DNA from: Candidatus Nanoarchaeia archaeon
GTDB lineage: Archaea > Nanobdellota > Nanobdellia > CSSed11-243R1
Reading direction: 5' to 3'
Assembly (NCBI GenBank): GCA_028713895.1
Contig: JAQTNH010000001.1
Span: 725,376-758,609, forward strand
DNA: 33,234 nucleotides
Positions 24,092 to 31,691 of the stretch are shown here, piece after piece. The notes under the pieces are model-generated. The model was not told the origin of the DNA. It saw nothing but the letters and a program-made list of their open reading frames with translations, and ran no database searches. A program made the position numbers and the translations under genes. How positions within the stretch are numbered: position 1 is the first letter of the stretch; each line of letters starts with the position of its first letter.

Positions 24092-25057
24092 TTATTCTTT
24101 CTTGTATGCAGGATAAGTTCCGGCACGCAAGACAATCCTGTCCAGCTTCACTGCAATGCCGTTCTTTGCTGACATCATCTCTGCGGAAGACATCTTTGCA
24201 GTGCCAATGCCGACAAGCTCGCCTTTCAAACTCATTACAGCGACAGTGTCTTCTGGCTTGATGTTGTCCTCAAGCTTTGAAATTCCTGGAACTGCGAGCT
24301 TTGTGCCGTTGCATACAGACTCAATTGTCGTGTCAAAAATCCAGACTTTCGGGGTTTTTCCCAGCGCATTTTCAAGGGGCTGGACGCAGTAGCGCAGGAA
24401 CTTTTCGTTTCCCTCCTCTTTCCAGAACGCAAGGGCATCGCACAAGTCCTGCAGGGTCACAAGGCGGTCATTCTCTGAGAACCCGCCTGCCTTTGTCCTG
24501 CGGAGCTCAATCATGTGGGCGCCAGTGCCGAGCTCCTTGCCAAAGTCCTCGCACAATCGCCTTATGTATGTGCCGTGCTGGCAGCGCACACGGAAAAGCA
24601 CATCGCGTTTCTGCATGTCAAGGAACTCAATCTCGTAAATCTCGCGCTCGCGAACTACGCGCTTCACGCTGCTGCGCTTTGGTGGAAGCTGCTTGATTTT
24701 TCCGATGAACTTCTCCATTGCTAGCCTGACTGTTTTTTCATCAACATCCTCGTGAACATGCATCAAGGCGACATATTCCTTTCCGCCAATCAGCATGAGC
24801 TTGATTATTTTTGTTGCATTTTCAAGCGCAACAGGAAGAACGCCTGTGACTGCAGGGTCAAGGGTGCCGCCGTGCCCTGCCTTTTTCAAGCAGAATATCT
24901 TTTTAACCCAGTCAGAAACCTGGTGCGAAGTAGGGCCGCTCAGCTTGTCAAGATTGATTATTCCGTTGCGTATGTGCTCGTCAATGGGGCGCTTTTGAGG
25001 GTCGCAGCCGTAAGCAGGATTTGTTTCGTCCGTTTCTTTTACCAGGATTTCCGCCAT
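24092..25057 (-). CDS. cbf5: Cbf5, H/ACA RNP / tRNA pseudouridine synthase (TruB family)
   Basis: The 321-residue enzyme is the archaeal dyskerin homologue, which makes pseudouridine in rRNA guided by H/ACA RNAs and in tRNA position 55. The catalytic GHGGTLDP has Asp67. Upstream is GIINLDKLSGPTSHQVSDWV, then the TruB motifs KEYVALMHVHED and VRCQHGTYIRRLCEDFGKELG, and a C-terminal PUA domain (~245-321, with NGTKLAVPGISKLEDNIKPED and AVMSLKGELVGIG). The start is ATG 25057, 26 nt downstream of TTAAATA on the minus strand (leaderless); an extra 15 codons upstream would begin before that box. In many archaea cbf5 directly follows L14e; here about 1.9 kb of other genes separate them. Confidence 0.95.
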   Translation of the reverse strand: MAEILVKETDETNPAYGCDPQKRPIDEHIRNGIINLDKLSGPTSHQVSDWVKKIFCLKKAGHGGTLDPAVTGVLPVALENATKIIKLMLIGGKEYVALMHVHEDVDEKTVRLAMEKFIGKIKQLPPKRSSVKRVVREREIYEIEFLDMQKRDVLFRVRCQHGTYIRRLCEDFGKELGTGAHMIELRRTKAGGFSENDRLVTLQDLCDALAFWKEEGNEKFLRYCVQPLENALGKTPKVWIFDTTIESVCNGTKLAVPGISKLEDNIKPEDTVAVMSLKGELVGIGTAKMSSAEMMSAKNGIAVKLDRIVLRAGTYPAYKKE

Positions 25058-25079
25058 GAAAAGAATAAATTTTGAGGGG

Positions 25080-25087
25080 TATTTAAG
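25080..25087 (-). promoter_or_regulatory. TATA box for cbf5
   Basis: CTTAAATA on the minus strand, centred 26 nt upstream of ATG 25057. It gives cbf5 its own promoter, in keeping with its separation from the ribosomal operon. Confidence 0.5.
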
Positions 25088-25150
25088 AGTATTGACAACC
25101 AAAGCTATAGAACTCTTTAGGTTTTGGCAAGGCTGTTTAATATTCGTAGT

Positions 25151-25387
25151 TTACTGTTGATTTTTATGAGAAATCTCCAATAAATACAGTGTGTTATCCT
25201 CAACTTTGGAGTACAAGCGTTTCGAGCCCATATAAACTTCCATTGTCCCTTTTCGGTCATACTTCAAGGGTTTGCCGCGAACTTTTCCATCTATAATATT
25301 CTTTATTATCTTCCAAGCGCGTTCTCGTTCAGAATTGTCTAGTTTATTTATCTGCTTTCCGAACGTTTTGGATGTAATAATTTTCAT
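25151..25387 (-). CDS. RelE/ParE-family toxin
   Basis: 78 residues with the small RelE/ParE fold: MKIITSKTFGKQINKLD, the helix NSERERAWKIIKNIIDGKVRGKPLKYD, then strands MEVYMGSKRLYSKVEDNTLYLLEISHK. The basic residues and the R-L-Y-S-K strand fit an mRNA interferase that acts on the ribosome, the usual activity of RelE-type toxins. ParE-like gyrase inhibition is the alternative. It follows the AbrB-type antitoxin gene by 50 nt on the same strand, the standard antitoxin-first order. A purine-rich GGAGAGGG lies upstream of ATG 25387, though further away than elsewhere in this window. Confidence 0.75.
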   Translation of the reverse strand: MKIITSKTFGKQINKLDNSERERAWKIIKNIIDGKVRGKPLKYDRKGTMEVYMGSKRLYSKVEDNTLYLLEISHKNQQ

Positions 25388-25437
25388 CCTTCTATTATCC
25401 CTCTCCTGCTAAAGATCTTTCGATCCTTCAGCTTTGA

Positions 25438-25719
25438 TTATAATTTACCGCTCAAAACCTTTTTTTTGAATTCTTCTTCAGTATATCTTTTGCCCTTGCC
25501 TTCTTCTATTTCTTTCCAGGCATTGTTTATTCGATCTAGAGTATGAATATCTTCTTTGTTTATTGAGGGTTCAATCTTTTTCATGACAATAAGACCATCA
25601 GCTTTTATCAGCTCTACAGCTGAACCACAGCTAAGTCCAAGTTCATCACGTATATCTTTTGGAATAACTAACTGTCCCCGTTCCCCCATTTTGGTTATTT
25701 CCATTTCCACCTTTTCCAT
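25438..25719 (-). CDS. AbrB/SpoVT-family antitoxin
   Basis: 93 residues. Residues 5-50 form the swapped-hairpin AbrB/SpoVT DNA-binding domain (MEITKMGERGQLVIPKDIRD, then ELGLSCGSAVELIKADGLIVMKK). The rest is a charged helical tail (NKEDIHTLDRINNAWKEIEEGKG...EEEFKKKVLSGKL) of the kind that binds a toxin. The start at ATG 25719 has GAGGTGA 7 nt upstream. It should neutralise the RelE-like protein encoded next and repress the operon; the palindrome at 25782-25800 beside the TATA box is a fitting operator. Confidence 0.85.
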   Translation of the reverse strand: MEKVEMEITKMGERGQLVIPKDIRDELGLSCGSAVELIKADGLIVMKKIEPSINKEDIHTLDRINNAWKEIEEGKGKRYTEEEFKKKVLSGKL

Positions 25720-25772
25720 CTCACTTCACCTCAACCATTAACATTTCCCTATGTTACCCGAGCTTTTTCATA

Positions 25773-25800
25773 TTTATATACTTTTCTGATAATCAGAAAA
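25773..25800 (-). promoter_or_regulatory. Promoter and palindromic operator of the AbrB/RelE operon
   Basis: On the minus strand the perfect inverted repeat TTTTCTGA-TTA-TCAGAAAA (25782-25800) runs straight into the TATA box GTATATAAATA (about 25771-25781). Its last bases occupy the BRE position. A protein bound there would block TFB/TBP. The transcript would carry a leader of about 30 nt before the antitoxin ATG. Confidence 0.6.
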
Positions 25801-25902
25801 TCATACTTTTGAGAATGTTACTTAGCTTAAGTTACATCAGATTTTTATACCAAAAATTTGTTGATAAAAATATATTGATTGTTTTGAGGGGATGTGATTT
25901 CA

Positions 25903-26982
25903 ATGGATACGGTGGCTATCGGACGTTTGGGAGAGTACAGGATAAATAACATAAGACATACAAGCAGATGTCTGCTGGACGAGTATGGTTCTATAAAAGC
26001 GATACAGTGCAATATTGACAAGAGCGATTCGTGGCAGAATATAAGCGACAAAGGCGAATCTGTTACAACAGGTGTCTGGATTTCAGGGAGTGGTGTAACT
26101 GGTGACAGAGAGCTATACGAAGCATGGATTGCAGAGAAAACATTTGGCAAACAAGCGCCCACTAACCATGTTGTAGTAATCTCAAACAGGGAAAAATCAA
26201 ATGCGCGCAAGATTGCAGAAGGATGTCATAAACCCCTAGCACAGCTGGACTTCACAAACTGGTTCAACGATATATACCATGACATTAAACTACAGAATCC
26301 CATCAGCGGCACGAGCATATTTTTCCCGCCTGGCTGTGAAAAGCCAGACAGGACAGAAATCGAATGGAGATTCAAGACGCGGACAGACTTCGAGGCTGCC
26401 TTGCTGGACAAAACAAAAGATATCATTGGGTATATACCTGATTCCCATTCATTGCGTGGATATAGCTTTCCTATGATGCATGACATAGGGCAGATTGATG
26501 ACACACATCCTGCTGCCCTTGATTGGGTTGACGCAAGCACAGGACAGCGCCTGTACCCTGGATGGCAGGATCAAGCAACACAGCTCATGATTAATCACGG
26601 GCACAAGCTCTTCTGCAGCAGCCTGATTTATGTTGAACCGCTGACAGATATTTCAATGCTGGACAAAGTTGACAATGGAGCAATTCTTGCGCTCGGAGAA
26701 GGATACTCAAAATTTGCCAAGCCTTATGATGCAGAGGTAATACAAAACACATTAAAAGTTGTAGACGATATGCCACTGCTTGCGTTGAAGCCATGGGGAC
26801 TTTTCAGTCTGTTCTCAATGACAAAACATGATGTTGAAGTGGAGTACAAGACACTCAACAAGAAACCTTACGTGAAAAAAGAGAAAGGCGTCTCTTTTGC
26901 TGGAAAACCCATGTCAGGAAAAAATGCATTCAGGCCCTCAGTGGAAAATCTTAACAATCTGGAAGAAGCGCTGCTGGGCTAG
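25903..26982 (+). CDS. Divergent GART/PurN-like formyltransferase-fold protein
   Basis: 359 residues from ATG 25903, preceded by GGATGTGAT (25890-25898), close to the full anti-SD complement; GTG 25894 is an alternative. The order of motifs follows glycinamide ribonucleotide formyltransferase: VWISGSGVTG (~58-67; PurN has ISGNGSN), VVISNREKSNARKIAEG (~91-107; PurN has FSNK..A.GLERA), DDTHPAALD (~199-207; PurN NIHPSLLP), LYPGWQDQATQLMINHGH (~217-234) and LDKVDNGAIL (~253-262; PurN LDGGPVI). His202 and Asp257 match catalytic residues, while the catalytic Asn is replaced by Asp200. There are N-terminal (~57 residues), middle (~35) and C-terminal (~90) additions. Cofactor and substrate are unknown. 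It is convergent with L14e, overlapping by 4 nt. Confidence 0.55.
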   Translation: MDTVAIGRLGEYRINNIRHTSRCLLDEYGSIKAIQCNIDKSDSWQNISDKGESVTTGVWISGSGVTGDRELYEAWIAEKTFGKQAPTNHVVVISNREKSNARKIAEGCHKPLAQLDFTNWFNDIYHDIKLQNPISGTSIFFPPGCEKPDRTEIEWRFKTRTDFEAALLDKTKDIIGYIPDSHSLRGYSFPMMHDIGQIDDTHPAALDWVDASTGQRLYPGWQDQATQLMINHGHKLFCSSLIYVEPLTDISMLDKVDNGAILALGEGYSKFAKPYDAEVIQNTLKVVDDMPLLALKPWGLFSLFSMTKHDVEVEYKTLNKKPYVKKEKGVSFAGKPMSGKNAFRPSVENLNNLEEALLG

Positions 26983-27368
26983 ACTTTTGCGAGCGAATCC
27001 TCAACCAGCTCTGCTTCGGATTTCTTTGCTTTCTTTTTCTTGCCTTTCTCTGCCGGTTTTGCCTTTGCTTTTCGGATGTGCTTTGGCTTTGCGCCTTTCT
27101 TTCGCTCCTGCTTCGCAACTTTTTTGGTCTCTTTGCGGTGCAAAATCAGCTTGTGGTGCTCAAGAAGCTTCTTGATGTGCTCGGTTGATGCGCCTTTTTC
27201 AAGCTCAATCTTTTCTGTCATAGGCATCAGATGGTGTATGCTGCACTTGCGCCTCTTAACATCCCCGTCTATAAGAACAGTATTTTTGTCAAGAACCTCG
27301 ACTACAACGCCGATTTTTCCTGATTCTCTGCCGACAATTTTTTTAACAACTCTTCCGATTTCAAACAT
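26979..27368 (-). CDS. rpl14e: 50S ribosomal protein L14e (eL14)
   Basis: 129 residues. The first ~60 form the KOW-type domain of archaeal L14e (MFEIGRVVKKIVGRESGKIG, then VVVEVLDKNTVLIDGDVKRR and CSIHHLMPM). It is followed by a long Lys/Ala-rich tail (KKGAKPKHIRKAKAKPAEKG, then KKKKAKKSEAELVEDSLAKV). Archaeal L14e is usually about 75-95 residues, so the tail is an extension. AAGGAG lies about 9 nt before the ATG. It follows the YidC-like gene by 25 nt and is the last gene of the operon on this strand before the interruption by the plus-strand gene. Confidence 0.9.
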   Translation of the reverse strand: MFEIGRVVKKIVGRESGKIGVVVEVLDKNTVLIDGDVKRRKCSIHHLMPMTEKIELEKGASTEHIKKLLEHHKLILHRKETKKVAKQERKKGAKPKHIRKAKAKPAEKGKKKKAKKSEAELVEDSLAKV

Positions 27369-27393
27369 TTATATCAACTCCTTTATGCTGTGT

Positions 27394-28071
27394 TCATTCC
27401 CATTTACGCAAATATCTTCCCTTCAAGACCTTTGTAAGTATCAATGATGCAAACAGCGATGACCAGATGAAAGTGCCAAGCCAGCCGAATGATTTTCCCG
27501 CAAAAGGTATGCTTATCGGGAACTTTATGTATTCTTTTTCAGGCGGCATAACCGACATCTTCAGCCCGCCAGCTTCAAACGTATTGATATTGCCTGAGCC
27601 GATGAGGTTAAGGTCCACTTCAGTGCCTCCCAGGTTTGCTGTGCAGTTTTCAGAGGAGACTGTAGTAATATTCTTGAAACTTCCGCTCACTGCGGTGTCA
27701 ATCCCAAGGCAGTCAGAGAAAACATCTCCTGTGCCTGTAACAGAGACTGTCACCTGCGAGCCTATTGCTATTGCGTTGTATGCAAATATCGGGGTTACAA
27801 AATAAAAAACAATCAGGTACGGTAATAGCGTGAACATCATTGGCTTGAACTGCTGCTTCATTATCCACATGTTTTTGTCGAGCATCTCATCCTGTTTCTT
27901 TGTGAACTCTGCGCTTTTGGGGTCCATTGTTTTGAGCTCGTTCTGCATCTTTTTCATTTCCTCGCGGTACTGGTCAGCTTTTTTTTCATTTATTGTCAGC
28001 TTGTTGACTATCTGAGTCATCAGCGAAAGCCCTGATGCGAGAAGCACCAGCCAAATGAGTAACATATCCAT
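27394..28071 (-). CDS. Archaeal YidC/Oxa1-like membrane insertase (DUF106/EMC3-type)
   Basis: 225 residues with the DUF106 (Ylp1, EMC3/TMCO1-related) plan. TM1 (~3-22) is followed by a charged coiled-coil cytoplasmic hairpin (~27-78: KADQYREEMKKMQNELKTMD, then KKQDEMLDKN), TM2 (~79-97), an outside part and TM3 (~195-216) with a basic end (KGRYLRKWE). The outside part between TM2 and TM3 is about 95 residues long, beta-rich, with Cys121/Cys143 and sequons NIT and NCT, and looks like a small exported domain. AGGTGA precedes the ATG, which lies 10 nt after the secY stop. The family helps insert membrane proteins, and its place beside secY is conserved in archaea. Confidence 0.85.
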   Translation of the reverse strand: MDMLLIWLVLLASGLSLMTQIVNKLTINEKKADQYREEMKKMQNELKTMDPKSAEFTKKQDEMLDKNMWIMKQQFKPMMFTLLPYLIVFYFVTPIFAYNAIAIGSQVTVSVTGTGDVFSDCLGIDTAVSGSFKNITTVSSENCTANLGGTEVDLNLIGSGNINTFEAGGLKMSVMPPEKEYIKFPISIPFAGKSFGWLGTFIWSSLFASLILTKVLKGRYLRKWE

Positions 28072-28081
28072 CTTGATTCAC

Positions 28082-29467
28082 CTACCCCATTACCTTGCTC
28101 ATCATCGGATTCATCTCTTCCATATGATGTTTCTGTATCTGTTCATAGAACTGATAAATAATCATGACTGTCAAAAGTATTCCGGTTCCGCGGCTAAGCG
28201 CGCCAAGAACATCAGCTATTGTCGCCAGTACCCCCACTGTAACTCCTCCGAGAAGCGCAAGAGGCACAATGTATCGCGCGAGTATCTTTTCAAGTATGCG
28301 CTTGTCCCTCCTGAATCCTGGGATGCTTAACCCTGAGCTCAGTATCTGGTCTGCGACATCACTGGGAGAGGCTTTGCCTACATTTATCCACAGGTATGCG
28401 AAGAATACAGAGCCAACTATCATGAAGCCCGCGTAAAATAATATTGATGTAAACGTGTCTATGCTCATGCCCATCTCAAACATGCTTGACATTGACGCGT
28501 GCTGAAGCAGGTGCGCAAGCCCTGAAATAGGCTGCTGCGTGAACTTTCCAGCCCCGACAGAGACTTCCTCATACGCGCCCAGGAGCGGGACTCCTGCCTT
28601 GAACATCATCAATGCCCAGAACTGAAGCGATGCAAGCAGGGCTGCTGTAAGAATGACTGGGATGTTTGATGTGTAAAACCATTTGATTGGCCATTTTATC
28701 CCGAATCCGCGCACTTTTCCGAATGACAGGGGTATGTTGATTTGGATGCCTGAAAAATATATTGCCATTATGAATACGATGGCTGTTGCCACGAGGCTGA
28801 TGAACGGCCAGAATGCCAGGGAGCCGTTGCCGTGGGAAATGAGCGTGATTATCTTGGGTATTGCTCCAATCGGCAGCTGGGTTCGCGGGTCAATCATCGG
28901 CGAGATTGCGTTGGTGAACATTTCCCTGCTGACTCCTGCTGCGATGAACAGTGAGATGCCTGAGCCAACGCCCCATTTGCTTGTCAATTCGTCAAGAAGC
29001 ATAAGCAAAAGCCCGCCTACCACTAGCTGGATTATCAGCAGCATTATGTTAAACCATCCTGGGTTTGTGGGCGGAAGCGCGCCTGAAATTACATAGGCTG
29101 CGTTTTCAAACACGATAAAGAATATTGAAAACATCTTCTGGTATCCCTGGTACTTTTTTCGCCCTTCAGGCGTCTTTGTATCAACCTGGATTATTCCTGC
29201 GCCTGTAAGAAGCTGGAGCATGATGCTTCCGGTAACAAGAGGCCCGATTCCTAAAGTGATTATTGAGCCGAAGCTTGCTGCGAGAAGGATTGCCATTGTC
29301 TCGAACTGGGACACATAGCTCGGGCTCAGCCCATAAAGAGGAAGCATGCAAAGCACGAAATAGAGCACAAGTACGACAAGAGTCCAGATTAATTTTTCCT
29401 TGAGAGAAAGTTTTTTTATTGGTTTTGACACTTCTGGCAAATTTGTGAACAAACTTTCAAGTCCCAT
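28082..29467 (-). CDS. secY: Preprotein translocase subunit SecY
   Basis: 461 residues with ten hydrophobic helices, the usual archaeal SecY/Sec61-alpha length. Family stretches are visible: the N-terminal amphipathic LPEVSKPIKKLSLKEKLIWT, the plug-region LYGLSPSYVSQF, LGIGPLVTGSIMLQLLTGAG, the TPEGRKKYQGYQKM loop, and the cytoplasmic loops PLSFGKVRGFGIKWPIKWFY and RRDKRILEKILARYIVPLA. It forms the protein-conducting channel and would export the surface proteins encoded here. AGGTGG lies 3-4 nt before ATG 29467, 21 nt downstream of the L15 stop. The archaeal neighbour adk, usually next, is absent. Confidence 0.97.
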   Translation of the reverse strand: MGLESLFTNLPEVSKPIKKLSLKEKLIWTLVVLVLYFVLCMLPLYGLSPSYVSQFETMAILLAASFGSIITLGIGPLVTGSIMLQLLTGAGIIQVDTKTPEGRKKYQGYQKMFSIFFIVFENAAYVISGALPPTNPGWFNIMLLIIQLVVGGLLLMLLDELTSKWGVGSGISLFIAAGVSREMFTNAISPMIDPRTQLPIGAIPKIITLISHGNGSLAFWPFISLVATAIVFIMAIYFSGIQINIPLSFGKVRGFGIKWPIKWFYTSNIPVILTAALLASLQFWALMMFKAGVPLLGAYEEVSVGAGKFTQQPISGLAHLLQHASMSSMFEMGMSIDTFTSILFYAGFMIVGSVFFAYLWINVGKASPSDVADQILSSGLSIPGFRRDKRILEKILARYIVPLALLGGVTVGVLATIADVLGALSRGTGILLTVMIIYQFYEQIQKHHMEEMNPMMSKVMG

Positions 29468-29488
29468 AAACCACCTGCAATATTATAT

Positions 29489-29932
29489 TCAGTCTTCCTT
29501 TTCGTCCTCAGAAAGAGCGCCTGTTATCTTTCCGCCAGCTGCCTCTATTTTTGTTTTTGCAGACTCTGAAAAGGTTGAAACATTGACTGTGAGCTTTTGG
29601 GTGACTTTTCCGCTTCCAAGCAGCTTGTTATACCCCATTTCTGTAAGGTTGAGCTCTGTCTTTCCAAGCTTCACTGCAAGCTTGTCAAGCTGGTCAACAT
29701 TGAGTATGGTTGGCTTCTTGCCTTCACGCTGTTCAATGCTTGTGAATCCATGCTTGCCTGGGAGCCCTAGCCCCGGGTTTGAAAGATAGCGCAATTTATT
29801 ATGTGCTGCGCGCTTTCCGCATCCGGCGCGTCCGCGTCCTCCGCGGTTTCCTGCATTTCGGCAGCGCTTCTTTGCGCCTCTTCGTCTTTTGTATCCACGA
29901 GTGCCACGTAATTTCTTTTGTCTGCGGAACAT
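29489..29932 (-). CDS. rpl15: 50S ribosomal protein L15 (uL15)
   Basis: 147 residues, normal for archaeal L15. The N-terminus is a basic, Gly/Arg-rich extension (MFRRQKKLRGTRGYKRRRGA, then GNRGGRGRAGCG) that threads into the 23S rRNA. The globular half has the family features PTILNVDQLDKLAVK and KLTVNVSTFSESAKTKIEAAGG. GAGGATGAT, inside the end of L30, is 4 nt before the ATG. A single base separates the two genes. Confidence 0.96.
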   Translation of the reverse strand: MFRRQKKLRGTRGYKRRRGAKKRCRNAGNRGGRGRAGCGKRAAHNKLRYLSNPGLGLPGKHGFTSIEQREGKKPTILNVDQLDKLAVKLGKTELNLTEMGYNKLLGSGKVTQKLTVNVSTFSESAKTKIEAAGGKITGALSEDEKED

Positions 29933-29933
29933 A

Positions 29934-30401
29934 TTAAATCATCCTCTTTAGTAATTCATTTATTTCCTTGCCGCGATACCCGAAGCTTCCGCCCATTGAA
30001 AATTCTGCGCTCATTCCCTTTGTTTCAAATCCGTGGGATGGCGGGCGAAGCCTGAAAACCGGCTTTAATCCTGGAACATCCTTTATTTTCAGTTTGAGCT
30101 CCACGATTTCCTTTGAGACCTGCTCTATTGTTTTTCCTGAACTCTGTTTTAAATATTCCTCTGTGAAACGCTGGTTGCCTGACATTCTTCCCCGTTTTTT
30201 AAGCAAAAGCGCAAGGGTTTCATGGTCTATTTCGCCCCATGTGACGCAGTTCTTTATCTTTGTAATCATGCCTACATTAGGAGAGTTTGCCGGAACAAGT
30301 ATGCAATGGTGCTTTCGGTTCAGCCTGAGCATCTTCATTGTCTTGAACACGCCTTTCCTGACATGAATCATTCCCTTTAGCCTAATTACTGCGAATATCA
30401 T
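29934..30401 (-). CDS. rpl30: 50S ribosomal protein L30 (uL30)
   Basis: 155 residues, the archaeal length (bacterial L30 is about 60). It begins MIFAVIRLKGMIHVRKGVFK with the L30 fold and continues LRLNRKHHCILVPANSPNVGMI, VTWGEIDHETLALLLKKRGR and the conserved archaeal end FRLRPPSHGFETKG...SFGYRGKEINELLKRM. Its ATG overlaps the S5 stop (ATGA at 30398-30401), showing translational coupling. Confidence 0.96.
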   Translation of the reverse strand: MIFAVIRLKGMIHVRKGVFKTMKMLRLNRKHHCILVPANSPNVGMITKIKNCVTWGEIDHETLALLLKKRGRMSGNQRFTEEYLKQSSGKTIEQVSKEIVELKLKIKDVPGLKPVFRLRPPSHGFETKGMSAEFSMGGSFGYRGKEINELLKRMI

Positions 30402-31096
30402 ACTTTCTCACTTACAGCTCCTTCACACACGCCTGCAAATTTTTCAAATTTGTCGCGTGTTTTTGTCCTGCTTAATTCTTTAAGAGCATCAAAGCATGCA
30501 AACACAAGGTTCATGCGTGTTGCTGTCTGTCCGCGAGCCTTGCTCCAGACATCCTTTATTCCTGCAAGATGCAGTATTTTTTTCAGCTCGTTTGAGCATG
30601 CCAATTTAAGCCCTTTTGGCGCCGGAACCAGCTTTACCTCATTGCTTCCGCATTTTCCATTTACCTTGAACGGTATTGAGTGCGGCTCCCCGCATGCGCA
30701 TTCCCAGCTTCCGCATCCGCGTTTTATCCTGATTATGTTTAATTTTGCATTTCGCAGCGCCTTGTTCTTTGCAGGAACTGTTTCATCAGAGGTGCCTATG
30801 CCCAGTCCAATGTATCCGTTCCTGTTCCCGACTACTGCTATGCATGTGAACTTGATTTTGTTTCCTTCCGCTGTTTTTTTCTGAGTCTGCCTGAACGCTC
30901 TCCTCTTTCCGCCGCCGAACTTGCCTTTTGACTGTCCTACTGAGATGAGGTCTGTTTCCAATCCAGGCAAAAGAGCATCAACTATCTGTTCTTCGCGTAT
31001 CTGGATTCCTTTGTCAATTATCTCGTCTATTGACTTTATCTCTCCGGACTTGACCTTTTTCCCAAGTTCAGTTTTCGGATTCCATTCTTCGCTCAT
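30398..31096 (-). CDS. rps5: 30S ribosomal protein S5 (uS5)
   Basis: 232 residues. The double-stranded RNA-binding N-domain (GKRRAFRQTQKKTAEGNKIK, then FTCIAVVGNRNGYIGLGIGT) and the C-domain (AKNKALRNAKLNIIRIKRGC, GSWECACGEPHSIPFKVNGK, then CGS, VWSKARGQTATRMNL) match archaeal S5, which works in decoding fidelity. Four Cys in the GCGSWECACG...GKCGS stretch are shared with archaeal relatives. GGTGA lies 6 nt upstream. The ATG overlaps the L18 stop by 4 nt. Confidence 0.97.
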   Translation of the reverse strand: MSEEWNPKTELGKKVKSGEIKSIDEIIDKGIQIREEQIVDALLPGLETDLISVGQSKGKFGGGKRRAFRQTQKKTAEGNKIKFTCIAVVGNRNGYIGLGIGTSDETVPAKNKALRNAKLNIIRIKRGCGSWECACGEPHSIPFKVNGKCGSNEVKLVPAPKGLKLACSNELKKILHLAGIKDVWSKARGQTATRMNLVFACFDALKELSRTKTRDKFEKFAGVCEGAVSEKV

Positions 31097-31686
31097 GCAA
31101 ATTCACCACTTATTCTCTTTTTGATTTCCTGGAAATGCTCCACCATCTTTGTCGGCTCAAACTTGTTCTCGTTCAGGATTTTTGAATATACTTTCTCGTA
31201 TTTTTCAGGCTGCTTTGATTCGAGCACCTTTGCGTAATCCTCAATCTGGTATCCGTGTATCTTACGCTCTTCCGGACATATTTTCGCATCAAATGCTATT
31301 TTTATTCCTGCGTCTGCGAATCCCTTGAGCGCAGCATAAATGCGCGAGCCTTTTGTTGAGCGGTAAAGCCCTGTGTCAAGGATTGCTTCTGTGATTCCCT
31401 TTTTCTTGGCTTTCAATCCGCACATGTATCCTGTTAGATACGAAGCCGGAATGTTTTTTGTATGGGCTTTGTAACCAAGCTTCTTCAATGATAATGATGT
31501 TGCTGCCGCGACTGTCCTGTCGCCGTTGTCAGCATATTCTACCACCTGGCAGACAGTCGCATTGTTGGATTTGCGCACGACAAGCCTTGGCATGCCTGAT
31601 TTAATCAGCTTCAAGCGCTTGTCATAATTAGTCAAGCCTGCCTGTTTTCTCCTGAATTCAACCCTGTATCGTGGTCCTGTTGCCAT
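31093..31686 (-). CDS. rpl18: 50S ribosomal protein L18 (uL18)
   Basis: 197 residues starting MATGPRYRVEFRRKQAGLTN. ATG 31686 is favoured over ATG 31692 because AAGGAG (31695-31700) is 8 nt away from the first but only 2 nt from the second. Archaeal L18 features are visible: YDKRLKLIKSGMPRLVVRKSN, the strand NATVCQVVEYADNGDRTVAAA, and AYLTGYMCGLKAKKKGITEA-like helices. It binds 5S rRNA in the central protuberance. It lies right after L19e in the same operon. Confidence 0.96.
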   Translation of the reverse strand: MATGPRYRVEFRRKQAGLTNYDKRLKLIKSGMPRLVVRKSNNATVCQVVEYADNGDRTVAAATSLSLKKLGYKAHTKNIPASYLTGYMCGLKAKKKGITEAILDTGLYRSTKGSRIYAALKGFADAGIKIAFDAKICPEERKIHGYQIEDYAKVLESKQPEKYEKVYSKILNENKFEPTKMVEHFQEIKKRISGEFA

Positions 31687-31691
31687 TTGCA

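Noticed and set aside
24277-24696. A 139-codon plus-strand frame antisense to cbf5
   Set aside because: It is a shadow of a strongly supported gene, has Ser/Arg/Gln-rich low-information sequence and no recognisable family or start signals.
28683-29096. A 137-codon plus-strand frame antisense to secY
   Set aside because: It is the complement of conserved TM-helix codons; no start signal or family features.
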